Below, piece by piece: positions 1 through 8,130 of a DNA stretch of 15,576 bases. Position 1 is the first letter of the stretch. Each line of letters starts with the position of its first letter. The notes beneath the pieces were generated by a model, which ran no database searches, had not been told where the DNA came from, and saw only the letters and a program-made list of their open reading frames with translations. The DNA lies in assembly GCA_022361095.1 (NCBI GenBank), contig JAKSBO010000183.1, positions 1-15,576 of the forward strand. The letters run 5' to 3'. Made by a program: the position numbers and the translations under genes. The DNA is from Desulfobacterales bacterium (GTDB taxonomy: Bacteria; Desulfobacterota; Desulfobacteria; Desulfobacterales; Desulfobacteraceae).

Positions 1-787
1 CGGCGTCGGCGCGGCAGCGTTCACAATGGGTCATTTGGGGGAGGTATTTCCCCGCCTTTTTTCGGATCTCCTCCATGAGTGCTTCCGAGGGTTCTTCCAA
101 ATGGGCAAAGTTTGATTCGTTATTGGGGTAAAAGGGGATGCAGTTGAGGATATCCACCTTCAGTTCCGCCATTTTCCGGGCGATTGCTTCAATGTGGCCG
201 TCATTGATACCCGGTACAACAACGGTATTGACTTTGGTGGTGATATTTTTTTCTTTAAGGCGGGCAATGGCTTCAAGTTGTTTTTCCAGCAGGACGTTAA
301 AACCGGGTTTTGGCCCCAGCGTTCGTTTGCCGTGGCGGACAAATGCATAGAGTTGCGATCCGATTTCAGGATCAATGGCATTGACGGAGACGGTCACATG
401 GCCGAAATTCATCCCGGCCAGCTCATCGATATACGGGCCGATACCAAAGCCGCTGGTGGCCGTGCAAAGAATCATCTCCGGGTATTGCTTTTGTACCAAT
501 CTAAAGGTCTCCATGGTTTCATCGGGATTGGCAAAGGGGTCACCCGGTCCGATAATTCCCACCACAGAAATATTTTCTACATTTTCAAGTATATATTTAA
601 GATAGATCATCGCCTGACTCGGTTTCAGCACCGCACCGGTCACCCCGGGCCGGTTTTCGTCAAGGTTGTCGTGTTTTCGGTTGCAGAAATTGCATTGAAT
701 ATTGCATCGTGGTGCAACGGGAAGGTGAACACGTCCGTAAACATCTTTCGCCTTGGCATTGAAACATGGGTGTTTGGATAGATCCAT
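1..787 (-). CDS. NifB-family radical SAM protein, C-terminus cut by the window edge
   Basis: The minus-strand frame is open from ATG at 787 to the window edge, giving about 262 residues. The start has a good Shine-Dalgarno (AGGAG, 8 bases upstream). Residues 6-8 are HPC. The radical SAM motif CNIQCNFC has cluster cysteines C28, C32 and C35. GPGDPFANP lies at 80-88, LC at 107-108, and the visible end is CERCRADA with C255 and C258. All of these are landmarks of NifB, which builds the NifB-co precursor of the nitrogenase cofactor from two [4Fe-4S] clusters and SAM. One landmark is absent: canonical NifB has a cysteine six residues after the CX3CX2C motif (KYDC), and here the matching residue is N41. 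Whether a NifX-like C-terminal domain follows cannot be seen. No other nif gene is visible. Family assignment is firm; a true nitrogenase role is uncertain, and a NifB-like paralogue is a real alternative. Confidence 0.88.
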   Translation of the reverse strand, partial: MDLSKHPCFNAKAKDVYGRVHLPVAPRCNIQCNFCNRKHDNLDENRPGVTGAVLKPSQAMIYLKYILENVENISVVGIIGPGDPFANPDETMETFRLVQKQYPEMILCTATSGFGIGPYIDELAGMNFGHVTVSVNAIDPEIGSQLYAFVRHGKRTLGPKPGFNVLLEKQLEAIARLKEKNITTKVNTVVVPGINDGHIEAIARKMAELKVDILNCIPFYPNNESNFAHLEEPSEALMEEIRKKAGKYLPQMTHCERCRADA

Positions 788-1365
788 TTCTTTCTCCTGG
801 GTGTTAAAATGTAAATTTACCGCCGGGCTCAACCCTATGCCCTGAAGTAATCATTCAACATCGTTACGGTTTATGATTGATAAGTAAGGCAATAAGAATG
901 CCAGGCAAAAGGGAAAATTAAAAAGAGGGGGGATACTTCCGGGAATAAAAGGGGAAGGTGTTTGATTTTGTTAAGTGCTATGAGGTGGAAGATGGGGATT
1001 TGTATATTTATTTACAATAATGTAGTTAATGTGTTTACAAATTTGTATGTAGTTGGGCGGGGGATGCATCGGTGCGCATGGACTAAAATATAGTCTCCAC
1101 GTTATCGGATAAAAACACTTTGTGAGTCATGTAATTTCAGGACTCTTTACCACTGTGAAGTATTGGTGGCACCTTGTCCCTGATATTGTTCCTAGGCATC
1201 GTTTGGGGTTGCAGGTAGATATTTTATCTGCATCTCCCCGCGCAACGGCCCCGGTAAGTTTAAGATCAAGACGTGCATTGGGAAATCGAATTTCAATTTG
1301 CCGGGAAAATGAGGGAACTTTTTTAATACATCCTGATGAGGTTCGTATTTCTAAAAATTAGGATA
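788..1365. other. Gene-poor intergenic region between nifB-like gene and efflux operon
   Basis: No convincing gene lies in this AT-rich stretch between two divergently oriented genes. It must hold the promoter of the nifB-like gene on the minus strand, but I could not pick clear -35/-10 boxes. No sigma-54 (-24/-12) site was found on either strand. What can be seen is small-scale symmetry: a cluster of TTGTA/TACAA half-sites at 1000-1047, an inverted repeat GACTA-N5-TAGTC at 1081-1095, and a weak bulged hairpin around 1210-1235. An open frame from GTG 1122 to 1361 lacks a ribosome binding site and is not called. Confidence 0.6.
1000..1054. repeat. Cluster of TTGTA/TACAA half-sites and a short direct repeat
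   Basis: Four half-sites occur in 48 bp: TTGTA 1000-1004, TACAA 1013-1017, TACAA 1036-1040 and TTGTA 1043-1047. The last two form a perfect 12-bp palindrome, TACAAATTTGTA (1036-1047). In addition, the pair TTTACAA...TGTAGTT occurs twice (1011-1027 and 1034-1054) with different internal spacing. Such arrangements are typical of regulator-binding sites, but the region is AT-rich and chance symmetry is possible. No regulator can be named from the sequence. Confidence 0.4.
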
Positions 1366-1394
1366 ATTAATATTTAGTTTAACTAAATATTAAT
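1366..1394. promoter_or_regulatory. Perfect 29-bp palindrome, probable MarR operator
   Basis: Two perfect 14-bp arms (attaatatttagtt at 1366-1379 and its complement at 1381-1394) flank a single central T. The right arm ends directly against a TTGACA hexamer (1395-1400), so a bound dimer would block RNA polymerase. The first gene downstream encodes a MarR protein, a family that commonly represses its own operon by binding such palindromes at the promoter. The palindrome is seen; the MarR-operator assignment is inference. Confidence 0.72.
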
Positions 1395-1422
1395 TTGACA
1401 AACAACCAGATGATGATATTTG
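1395..1422 (+). promoter_or_regulatory. Candidate sigma-70 promoter of the marR-efflux operon
   Basis: A consensus -35 box TTGACA sits at 1395-1400. The -10 is poor: TATTTG at 1417-1422 gives a 16-bp spacer, and GATATT at 1415-1420 is an alternative with a short spacer. A strong -35 beside a weak -10 is compatible with a regulated promoter. A second small palindrome, TGTCCGGACA (1435-1444), lies between this promoter and the marR ribosome binding site. Confidence 0.45.
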
Positions 1423-1467
1423 TAAATGACATAGTGTCCGGACATGAACACGAATTAAGGAGGCTTG

Positions 1468-1974
1468 ATGGAGAATAACGAAACACTGGGCAATGCACGC
1501 TTCATCTTTAATACCGGCAGAAAAGTTCACGATAATATCACCCGTATTATAACCGCTGTGGCCATGGAAAAGGGCAAGGCGTCTCAATTCGGAGAGTTGA
1601 GTTATCAACAGAAGAATATGATCATGATGATCCGTGTCCGTGAATGTGTCTCCGTCACCGAGCTGTCCGGGATATTGAACGTTTCTCCGCCATCGGTCTC
1701 TGCCATGGTCGATCGTTTGGTGGAGCGGGGACTGTTGATCCGTACCCATTCTGAAAAAGACCGGCGCAAAGTTGAGATCCGTGTGGCGCCTGCAGCGGTT
1801 GACGAAATCGCTTTGGTCGAGGAAAAATTATTGAACTCCTTCCTAGAGTTAACCCAGTTGCTTGGCCCGGAAATTACCAGCCAATGGTGCTCGGTTTTGC
1901 AACAAATCGAAAAGCTTATAGAAGAAGGTCTTTGGCCTTCCAAAAATTTGTTGAGTGAGGTGGCAAATGAATGA
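1468..1974 (+). CDS. MarR-family transcriptional regulator of the RND efflux operon
   Basis: This 168-residue protein has normal MarR length. An N-terminal dimerisation helix region is followed by a winged helix-turn-helix: helices around VSVTELSGILNVS and PPSVSAMVDRLVERGLL (about residues 61-90), then the wing RTHSEKDRRKVEIRV (92-106) with the DxR-type signature of the family. C-terminal helices (110-155) complete the dimer interface. The ATG at 1468 follows AAGGAGG (1457-1463); a TTG at 1465 is in frame but too close to that site. Its stop overlaps the next gene by 8 bp, so it is co-translated with the pump it probably controls. MarR proteins usually repress and are released by small phenolic or lipophilic ligands; the ligand here is unknown. 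Regulation of itself and the pump from the palindrome at 1366-1394 is inferred. Confidence 0.93.
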   Translation: MENNETLGNARFIFNTGRKVHDNITRIITAVAMEKGKASQFGELSYQQKNMIMMIRVRECVSVTELSGILNVSPPSVSAMVDRLVERGLLIRTHSEKDRRKVEIRVAPAAVDEIALVEEKLLNSFLELTQLLGPEITSQWCSVLQQIEKLIEEGLWPSKNLLSEVANE

Positions 1975-3316
1975 AAAACAAAACCCCAAACGCAAAAAAA
2001 CTATAGCCTACGCGGCCGGATGTGCGCTAATCGTCCTTTTTGGTGCGGTGGGCATGATGGCACTGGCCAGCCTGAAAAAACCGCCAGTGGAGGCGCAAGC
2101 AGAAGAACGGGCCATTTCCGTCCGGGCCGCCACAGCAGGCCTTCAGGACTATCCGGTAACTATTACCGGGTACGGACAGGCCCGGTGCCTGACACAGGTC
2201 GCCATATCTTCCGAGGTGTCGGGCAGGGTGGTTGAAACCCACCCCCTGCTGAAGGTGGGGCAGGTCATTCCAAAGGGCGAGTCTTTGTTTCAAATTGACG
2301 TGTCCGATTATACGGCCAGGCTGCGTGAGGCCCGGGCCGGCGTGGCCCAGTGGAAAAACACGGTGGCTCGCCTTGAAAAGCAACTCTCCATTGACAGAAA
2401 GCGGCTGAAAACAATCCGGCGCAGCGCCGAACTGGCCAAATCCGAATTTCAGCGTGTCCGGGACCTTTTTGTTACCGATCAGGTGGGCACCCGAAGCGGT
2501 GTCGACCAGGAGGAACGTGCCTTCAACACCGCCTGGGATCAGGCCGATGCCATGGCCCAGACCGTAAGCCTTTATCCGTTGCAAATCCGGGAAGCCCAAA
2601 GTTCACTGCATTCCGCCCAGGCCCGGCTTACCATGGCGCAAACCAATCTTGCCCGGTGCCAGGTAAAAGCGCCTTTTGCCGCACGCCTCAAATCGGTCAA
2701 TATAGAGACCGGTCAATATGTCGCACCGGGAACCCAGGTGCTGACGCTTGCCGATGATACCATACTGGAGATCCAGGTTCCCCTGGACAGCCGTGATGCC
2801 CGCAACTGGCTGCAGTTCGAGGAACCTGCAGTTAATTTGCAAACCACGGCCTGGTTCGGCAGGCTGAAACCGGTGGCATGCACCATCCGCTGGACCGAGG
2901 ATAAAACCAGTGCCATATGGCACGGCACACTGAACCGCGTGGTTGAGTTCGACAACCAGACCCGCACCTTGACTGTGGCCGTGCGTATCAGTGCTGCAGA
3001 TGCAGGAAACGGCACCAAAGGACTGCCCCTGGTGGACGGCATGTTCTGTGCTGTGGAAATTCCCGGCCGGATCATGAAAAATGTAATCCGTCTGCCCCGC
3101 CAGGCAGTGACATTTGACAATAAAGTTTTTCTGGCAGATGCGGATAACAGACTTAAAACCGTTTTGGTGGATGTGGTGCGCAGCCAGGGTAAATATGCAT
3201 ATATAAGCCGCGGCATCAAACCTGGTGACCGGGTGATTGTCACCCGGCTGATCGACCCGCTGGAAAACAGTCTGCTCACGTTTGCCGGCAAACCGGAAAA
3301 GGAGCCTGCCCCATGA
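1967..3316 (+). CDS. RND efflux membrane fusion protein (periplasmic adaptor, HlyD/AcrA family)
   Basis: This adaptor of 449 residues should link the inner-membrane pump to the outer-membrane channel encoded next to it. A basic N-terminus is followed by one hydrophobic segment (about 12-36) acting as an uncleaved anchor. A cysteine inside that segment is not a lipobox. The first lipoyl half-motif lies around GRVVETHPLLKVGQVIPKGE (about 85-104). An alpha-helical hairpin rich in Ala, Gln, Arg and Glu covers about 115-225, and the second lipoyl half (CQVKAPFAARLKSVNIETGQ) starts near 231. Beta-barrel and membrane-proximal domains follow to the end. I chose ATG 1967 over GTG 1955 because GAGG at 1957-1960 is well spaced from it. 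The gene overlaps marR by 8 bp and the pump gene by 4 bp (ATGA), indicating translational coupling. The substrate cannot be told from sequence. Confidence 0.93.
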   Translation: MNEKQNPKRKKTIAYAAGCALIVLFGAVGMMALASLKKPPVEAQAEERAISVRAATAGLQDYPVTITGYGQARCLTQVAISSEVSGRVVETHPLLKVGQVIPKGESLFQIDVSDYTARLREARAGVAQWKNTVARLEKQLSIDRKRLKTIRRSAELAKSEFQRVRDLFVTDQVGTRSGVDQEERAFNTAWDQADAMAQTVSLYPLQIREAQSSLHSAQARLTMAQTNLARCQVKAPFAARLKSVNIETGQYVAPGTQVLTLADDTILEIQVPLDSRDARNWLQFEEPAVNLQTTAWFGRLKPVACTIRWTEDKTSAIWHGTLNRVVEFDNQTRTLTVAVRISAADAGNGTKGLPLVDGMFCAVEIPGRIMKNVIRLPRQAVTFDNKVFLADADNRLKTVLVDVVRSQGKYAYISRGIKPGDRVIVTRLIDPLENSLLTFAGKPEKEPAP

Positions 3317-6300
3317 AACAGACCCTTGCAGCCTTTGCCCGCAATACGGTATTTGCCAATATTGTGCTTGTGCTGATTTTTGCCGCAGGATTCATAGCCA
3401 CAGCCAACATGATCCGTGAAACCTTTCCGGAGTTTTCCCTGGATATGATCACCATCTCCGTGCCTTATCCCGGAGCCGATCCGGAAGAGGTGGAGGAGGG
3501 GATCAGCCGCAAGATCGAAGAGGCCATTGAGGGTGTTGAAGGCATTAAGCAATACACGACCGAGTCATCCGAGGGGGTTGGGACCGCCAATATTGAGGTG
3601 CTCGAAAACTATGCCGTGGACGATGTGCTGGATAAAGTGCGTGCCAAGGTCGATGCCATTTCAACCTTTCCGGTGGATGCTGAAAAACCTGTGATCAGTG
3701 AGCTTTTGCTCAAGGACGTGGTCTCCCTGCTCTATTTGTCCGGGGATATGTCCGAAAGGCGTATCAAGGAGTGGTCCGAGCGTATAAAAGATGAAATTCA
3801 GCAATTGCCCGGCATTTCCCAGGTTGCTACCTTTGGCGCACGTGAGTATGAAATCGGCATTGAGGTGTCAGAGGAAAAGCTGCGGGAGTACGGATTGTCC
3901 CTTGATGATGTTTCCCGGGCTGTGAGTCAAAGCAGCCTCAATCTTGCCGGCGGAACCATCCGCACCAGTGAGGAGGAGATTCGCGTGCGCACCATGGGCC
4001 GCAAATATACCGGTGAACAGTTTGCCTCCATTGTGGTCCTGGCCCGCCCCCAGGGCGATGTGATCACCCTGGGCCGCCTGGCCGAAATAAATGACGGGTT
4101 TACCGAAGACCCCATCGCCGCCACCATAAACGGCGAAACCGCGGTGCTTGTGATCGTTTATAAAACCCCTGAAGAGGATGCCCTGAAAATTTCGGGGACC
4201 GTTAAAAAGTATATCGCCGGCAAACAGCTTCAGGTGCCCGAAGGCATGAATATTAAGATGCTTTACGACAATACCCAGATGCTGCGCGCGCGCATTGATC
4301 TGCTTCTCAAAAACGGCATCATCGGCCTTTGCATTGTCTTTTTGCTGCTGTGGTGTTTTTTGAACACCCGGCTCTCCTTCTGGGCCGGCATGGGCATTCC
4401 CATCTCCATTGCCGGCGCCCTGGTGATCCTATGGGGCCTGGGCGGCACCATCAACATGATTTCACTTTTCGGGCTGATCATGGTGCTTGGCATTGTTGTG
4501 GATGACGCCATTGTGGTCGGAGAGGCCATTTATGTGCACCGAAAGCAGGGAAAACCGGCCCTTCAGGCCGCCATAGACGGGGTCAGCGAAGTGGGGATGC
4601 CGGTGATGGCGGCTGTACTGACCACCATCGTAGCCTTCACACCGCTTTTTTACATCGGCGGTATTATGGGGAAATTCATTGCCATCATGCCCGTTGTAGT
4701 GATCGCCTGCCTGGTGGTCTCTTTGGTGGAGTGCCTGTTTCTGCTTCCGGCCCATCTGAGTCATCTGCCCGATCCCAATTCTTCCTCAACTAAAAAAAAC
4801 CGGCTGATCATGGGGCTCTCCAAAGTCCAGGAAACCCTCTCCCGCCGGATGGAACACGTTGTGGATCGCATCTATCTTCCGTTTTTAAGCAAGGCCTTGC
4901 ACTGGCGCTATATCTCCCTGGCAATTGCCATGGCCGTGATGCTGCTGACCATTGGCCTGCTCAAAGGCGGTATCCTTAAATTTGAGGTTTTTCCAAAGAT
5001 GGACGGTTTTATTATGACCGCCACAACACAGTTTCCCAGCGGTACGCCGCCGGATGTTACCAGGCAGGCCATTGCCCGGATTGAAGACGCTTTGATACGG
5101 CTGGAGAAAAAGTATGTTACGCGCAGCGGCGCTCCCTTGGTCAAGGATCGCCTGACACTGGTGGGCCAGACCCTGGGTGATGTCTCTAATACCGGCCCCA
5201 ACTATGGTTCCGTACAGGCGATTCTGCTGGATTCCGAGAGCCGGGGCATACATTCCGAAGACCTGATGGTAGCCTGGGAAAAGGAGATCGGTATTTTGCC
5301 CGGCATAGAATCTTTGATCATTTCAGGCATGGAGACCGGTCCGCCGGGTGATCCCATAGAAGTCTGGCTGCAGGGGTATGACATGGCGGTTATTCTGGCC
5401 GGGGCCGATGACCTTATGGCCCGGTTGCGAAAGTTCGACGGTGTCTATCAGGTCCGCAGCGACTTTTCACCGGGCAAAAACGAGGTGCGCCTGTCCCTGA
5501 AACCTGAAGCGAGAACCTTGGGGGTGACTGTGGAGGATCTTGCCCGCCAGGTCTATGCCGGTTATTACGGCCATGAAGCCCTCCGTCTGCAGCGTGGCCG
5601 TGACGATGTCCGCGTAAAAGTGCGGTACACGGCTGACGAGCGCAGCCGGTTTTCGGACCTGGAACAGGTGCGCATCCGTACTGACGGCGGCTTCGAAGTG
5701 CCGCTCATGTCCGTGGCAGACGTGAGTTTTGCCCCGGGGTTTTCGACCATTACCCGCACCAACGGCATGCGGCGGGTGGCGGTGAGCGCCGCTGTGGACA
5801 CGAAAAAAGCCAATGCCAATGAAATATTTGCCGAATTGTCGGCAAACTATTTTCCTGAAATGAAACAACGCTATCCCGGCTTGTACGTGGCCTTGCAGGG
5901 TGAGAAAAAAAAGATGCGCGAATCATTCGGCAGTCTTCAAATCGGCTTTCCCCTGGCGGTTTTAGGCATTTTTATCATCATTGCCACCATGTTCCGCTCC
6001 TATGCCCAGCCCTTTGTGATATTGTTTACTGTGCCCTTTGGTATCATCGGGGCGGTCATCGGCCACCTGGTTCTAGGGTATGATCTGTCCATGATGAGCA
6101 TGTTCGGCATGGTGGCCCTGACAGGGGTCGTGGTGAACGACGCCATCGTGCTCATTGAACGCATCAATGAAAATCTGGCAGAGAAAATGCCTTTTTTTGA
6201 GGCCATCCTTCAAGGGGGCATGCGGCGCTTCAGGGCCATTTTTCTGACCACATTGAGCACCGTGGGTGGTTTGACACCTTTGATCATGGAAACCGACTTC

Positions 6301-6555
6301 CAGGCAAAATTTTTAATTCCCATGGCACTTTCCATTGCCGCAGGTGTAGCGTTTGCCACAATTCTTACCCTGGTATTGATTCCAAGTCTTCTGGTCATCC
6401 TCAATGACCTGCGGCTGGCAGTGCACCGGCTTCGTTACGGCACCTGGCCCAAGCGTGTGGATGTGGAACCGGCCGCCGGCCGCCACCAACAGCCACTTAA
6501 TCAAGAGAGCAATAAATCAGCGACCCGCGCAATCCATTCAGGAGAATTGAAATAA
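3313..6555 (+). CDS. RND efflux pump, inner-membrane permease (AcrB/HAE-type)
   Basis: This 1080-residue protein has the duplicated RND architecture. TM1 is near 15-33, with a large periplasmic loop to about 330. TM2-6 span about 333-480, and TM7 lies at 531-553. A second periplasmic loop leads to TM8-12, which start near 877, and a hydrophilic tail of about 40 residues ends the protein. TM4 carries the proton-relay pair D397-D398 in GIVVDDAIVVGE. The matching TM10 segment reads GVVVNDAIVLIE, with N942-D943 where AcrB has K940-N941. As the trimeric energy-converting part of a tripartite system it would take substrate from the periplasm or inner leaflet and export it in exchange for protons. 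It lies between its adaptor (4-bp overlap) and outer-membrane factor (1-bp gap). Drug, solvent or bile-salt-like substrates are possible. CusA-type metal pumps are less likely because no methionine relay stands out. Confidence 0.94.
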   Translation: MKQTLAAFARNTVFANIVLVLIFAAGFIATANMIRETFPEFSLDMITISVPYPGADPEEVEEGISRKIEEAIEGVEGIKQYTTESSEGVGTANIEVLENYAVDDVLDKVRAKVDAISTFPVDAEKPVISELLLKDVVSLLYLSGDMSERRIKEWSERIKDEIQQLPGISQVATFGAREYEIGIEVSEEKLREYGLSLDDVSRAVSQSSLNLAGGTIRTSEEEIRVRTMGRKYTGEQFASIVVLARPQGDVITLGRLAEINDGFTEDPIAATINGETAVLVIVYKTPEEDALKISGTVKKYIAGKQLQVPEGMNIKMLYDNTQMLRARIDLLLKNGIIGLCIVFLLLWCFLNTRLSFWAGMGIPISIAGALVILWGLGGTINMISLFGLIMVLGIVVDDAIVVGEAIYVHRKQGKPALQAAIDGVSEVGMPVMAAVLTTIVAFTPLFYIGGIMGKFIAIMPVVVIACLVVSLVECLFLLPAHLSHLPDPNSSSTKKNRLIMGLSKVQETLSRRMEHVVDRIYLPFLSKALHWRYISLAIAMAVMLLTIGLLKGGILKFEVFPKMDGFIMTATTQFPSGTPPDVTRQAIARIEDALIRLEKKYVTRSGAPLVKDRLTLVGQTLGDVSNTGPNYGSVQAILLDSESRGIHSEDLMVAWEKEIGILPGIESLIISGMETGPPGDPIEVWLQGYDMAVILAGADDLMARLRKFDGVYQVRSDFSPGKNEVRLSLKPEARTLGVTVEDLARQVYAGYYGHEALRLQRGRDDVRVKVRYTADERSRFSDLEQVRIRTDGGFEVPLMSVADVSFAPGFSTITRTNGMRRVAVSAAVDTKKANANEIFAELSANYFPEMKQRYPGLYVALQGEKKKMRESFGSLQIGFPLAVLGIFIIIATMFRSYAQPFVILFTVPFGIIGAVIGHLVLGYDLSMMSMFGMVALTGVVVNDAIVLIERINENLAEKMPFFEAILQGGMRRFRAIFLTTLSTVGGLTPLIMETDFQAKFLIPMALSIAAGVAFATILTLVLIPSLLVILNDLRLAVHRLRYGTWPKRVDVEPAAGRHQQPLNQESNKSATRAIHSGELK

Positions 6556-6556
6556 A

Positions 6557-7999
6557 ATGAAAAAAATTATCCTGTTCATTTTGTTGGTCATCATTTGGTT
6601 TGGTCCGGTAGATGGCAGCTGTTCTGCGGCAGGCAACGGCAATGCAGAAACACATGCTGAGCCGCCCCGGCCATCCACTGAAAAGGGCAAGGCCGTTAAT
6701 CTGGCTGAAATCAATACTCTGGACATGGAGACTGCCGTGGCCAAGGCCCTTTGCAGCAATCCGGGAATCCGGGCGGCAAAACAGCGGATTCATCAGGCCA
6801 AGGCAAGGATGGACCAGGCCCGGTCCACCTATTGGCCGCGGCTGGACACCGGCGTCTCCGGAAGATGGGCAAAGCTGTCCGGCAACGCATATGACGAAAA
6901 TTTAACCACAGCCCGTTTTTTCAACCCAAATGCCACCATTGATGATCCTGAAACGTATTATAAAGCAGACCTGACAGCCACCTGGACCCTTTTTGACGGA
7001 TTTGAACGCAAATTTTCCAATCTTGAGGCCCTTTACGGGAAAAGTGTGGAGAGCCAGGGCGTGAAGGATGCCCAACGCCTGCTGGTTTCCGCTGTGGCCC
7101 AATCTTATTTTTCCGCCCAGCTGGCCCTGGAGAACATCGCCATTGAAAAGGCGGACGAGGCTTTTAATCAGCGTCAATTACAGGAGGCCCGGGCCCGTTA
7201 CCGCATGGGAACCGGTTCTTTGAGTGATGTACTTAACTTCCAGGTCAGGGGAAATCAGGCCAAAACCGCCCGTATCAACCAGGAGTATGAATATGATACA
7301 GCCTTGTCCGGCCTGGCAGCCCTTTTAGGGCTTCCCCAGGCCCTGTTTCCCGGCCATCTCCATCTGGCAAGGCTGGCCCCTGAAACAAAAACGGAGCTTT
7401 CCACCCCTTGTGTGGAACAATTAATTGCCCGGGCCTTTGACTTACGGCCCGACATCCAGAAGACGCGCTGGCAGATCAAGCAGACCACAGCCCGGATCAG
7501 GATCGCCCAGGCAGACTACTACCCTTCGGTGGTGGTGAGCGGCAGTATGGAGGGCGAACGAACCGATGACATGCACTTTGGCGGCAACGATTTCGGAAAA
7601 AGTATCCAGGTGGGCCTTTCCTACAATCTTTTTTCAGGGGGGGCCACCAAAGCCAAGGTGCGCGAGGCGAGCCACCGGAAAAAGGAACTTGAAAAACAAT
7701 TGGAGGAGATGATTCTTTCCGTGTCTGCCGATATCAGAGCTTCGGCAGGCCTGGTGGCCACGGCCCAGACCCAGGTGGCCCTGCAACGGCAAAACGTTGA
7801 TCTGGTGCAGCGGACACGCGATCTGGTGGAAAAGGAGTACAATGCAGGACAAGGTTCCCTGGTACGCCTTAACGAGGCCCAGAAAGATTTAACCGCAGCC
7901 CGGGGGGCTCTGGCCTTATCTCTGGTGGCCCTGCGTCAGGCATGGGTGCAGCTGCAGACCCGGACTGGTACTGTTTTGGCAACGTATGGCGTGCTTTGA
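6557..7999 (+). CDS. TolC-family outer-membrane efflux protein
   Basis: This 480-residue outer-membrane factor would form the trimeric exit duct for the pump encoded upstream. The N-terminus MKKIILFILLVIIWFG is a signal peptide, with likely signal peptidase I cleavage near SCSAA. The cysteine there is in a poor lipobox context (DGSC), so lipidation is doubtful. The TolC internal duplication is clear: NPGIRAAKQRIHQAKARMDQ (about 73-92) matches RPDIQKTRWQIKQTTARIRI, and ARYRMGTGSLSDVLNFQ matches KEYNAGQGSLVRLNEAQ. Each pair is one long-helix and beta-strand repeat. GGAG at 6541-6544 serves as ribosome binding site, placed inside the end of the pump gene. With marR, the adaptor and the pump, it completes a self-contained tripartite system. 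Confidence 0.93.
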   Translation: MKKIILFILLVIIWFGPVDGSCSAAGNGNAETHAEPPRPSTEKGKAVNLAEINTLDMETAVAKALCSNPGIRAAKQRIHQAKARMDQARSTYWPRLDTGVSGRWAKLSGNAYDENLTTARFFNPNATIDDPETYYKADLTATWTLFDGFERKFSNLEALYGKSVESQGVKDAQRLLVSAVAQSYFSAQLALENIAIEKADEAFNQRQLQEARARYRMGTGSLSDVLNFQVRGNQAKTARINQEYEYDTALSGLAALLGLPQALFPGHLHLARLAPETKTELSTPCVEQLIARAFDLRPDIQKTRWQIKQTTARIRIAQADYYPSVVVSGSMEGERTDDMHFGGNDFGKSIQVGLSYNLFSGGATKAKVREASHRKKELEKQLEEMILSVSADIRASAGLVATAQTQVALQRQNVDLVQRTRDLVEKEYNAGQGSLVRLNEAQKDLTAARGALALSLVALRQAWVQLQTRTGTVLATYGVL

Positions 8000-8062
8000 A
8001 CCACATTTTTACGCGTGCCCCGCCGCCGGCCGGGGTGGTATCAAAGGTATTGTCATTGCTGT

Positions 8063-8117
8063 AATTTCCGGGAACATGATGCTCAGATGTTTGAAAATGG
8101 TCTCATGCCCCGGAATT
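8063..8117. terminator. Hairpin between convergent genes, possible terminator
   Basis: Between the 3' ends of the convergent outer-membrane factor and hydratase genes, TTCCGGG-AA-CATGA (8066-8079) can pair with TCATG-C-CCCGGAA (8103-8115). This gives a 7-bp and a 5-bp helix split by a small internal loop, with a 23-base terminal loop. No T-run follows on either strand, so it is not a textbook Rho-independent terminator. It may stop or protect both transcripts. Nothing else is seen in the 131 bp between these genes apart from a GC-rich inverted repeat (CCCCG...CGGGG, 8018-8035). Confidence 0.35.
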
Positions 8118-8130
8118 GCCGATTTTGAGA

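Noticed and set aside
194..781. 195-codon plus-strand open frame at the left edge.
   Set aside because: It is antisense to the NifB-family frame, whose motifs are unmistakable. It has no ribosome binding site or recognisable protein features.
1167..1181. TGGCAC at 1167-1172, like a sigma-54 -24 box.
   Set aside because: The required TTGC-type -12 element is absent at the right spacing.
1122..1361. Open frame of 79 codons starting at GTG in the long intergenic region; its tail faintly recalls TOBE-type ends of ABC ATPases.
   Set aside because: There is no ribosome binding site, a non-ATG start and no firm similarity. It could be a remnant, but the evidence is too thin to call.
1967..2080. 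Cysteine in the N-terminal hydrophobic segment of the adaptor protein as a lipoprotein site.
   Set aside because: The preceding residues (YAAG) are a poor lipobox and a long hydrophobic stretch continues after the Cys, which fits an uncleaved anchor.
2713..3552. 279-codon minus-strand open frame across the adaptor/pump junction.
   Set aside because: It is antisense to two well-supported overlapping genes and its composition is that of a reverse-complement shadow.
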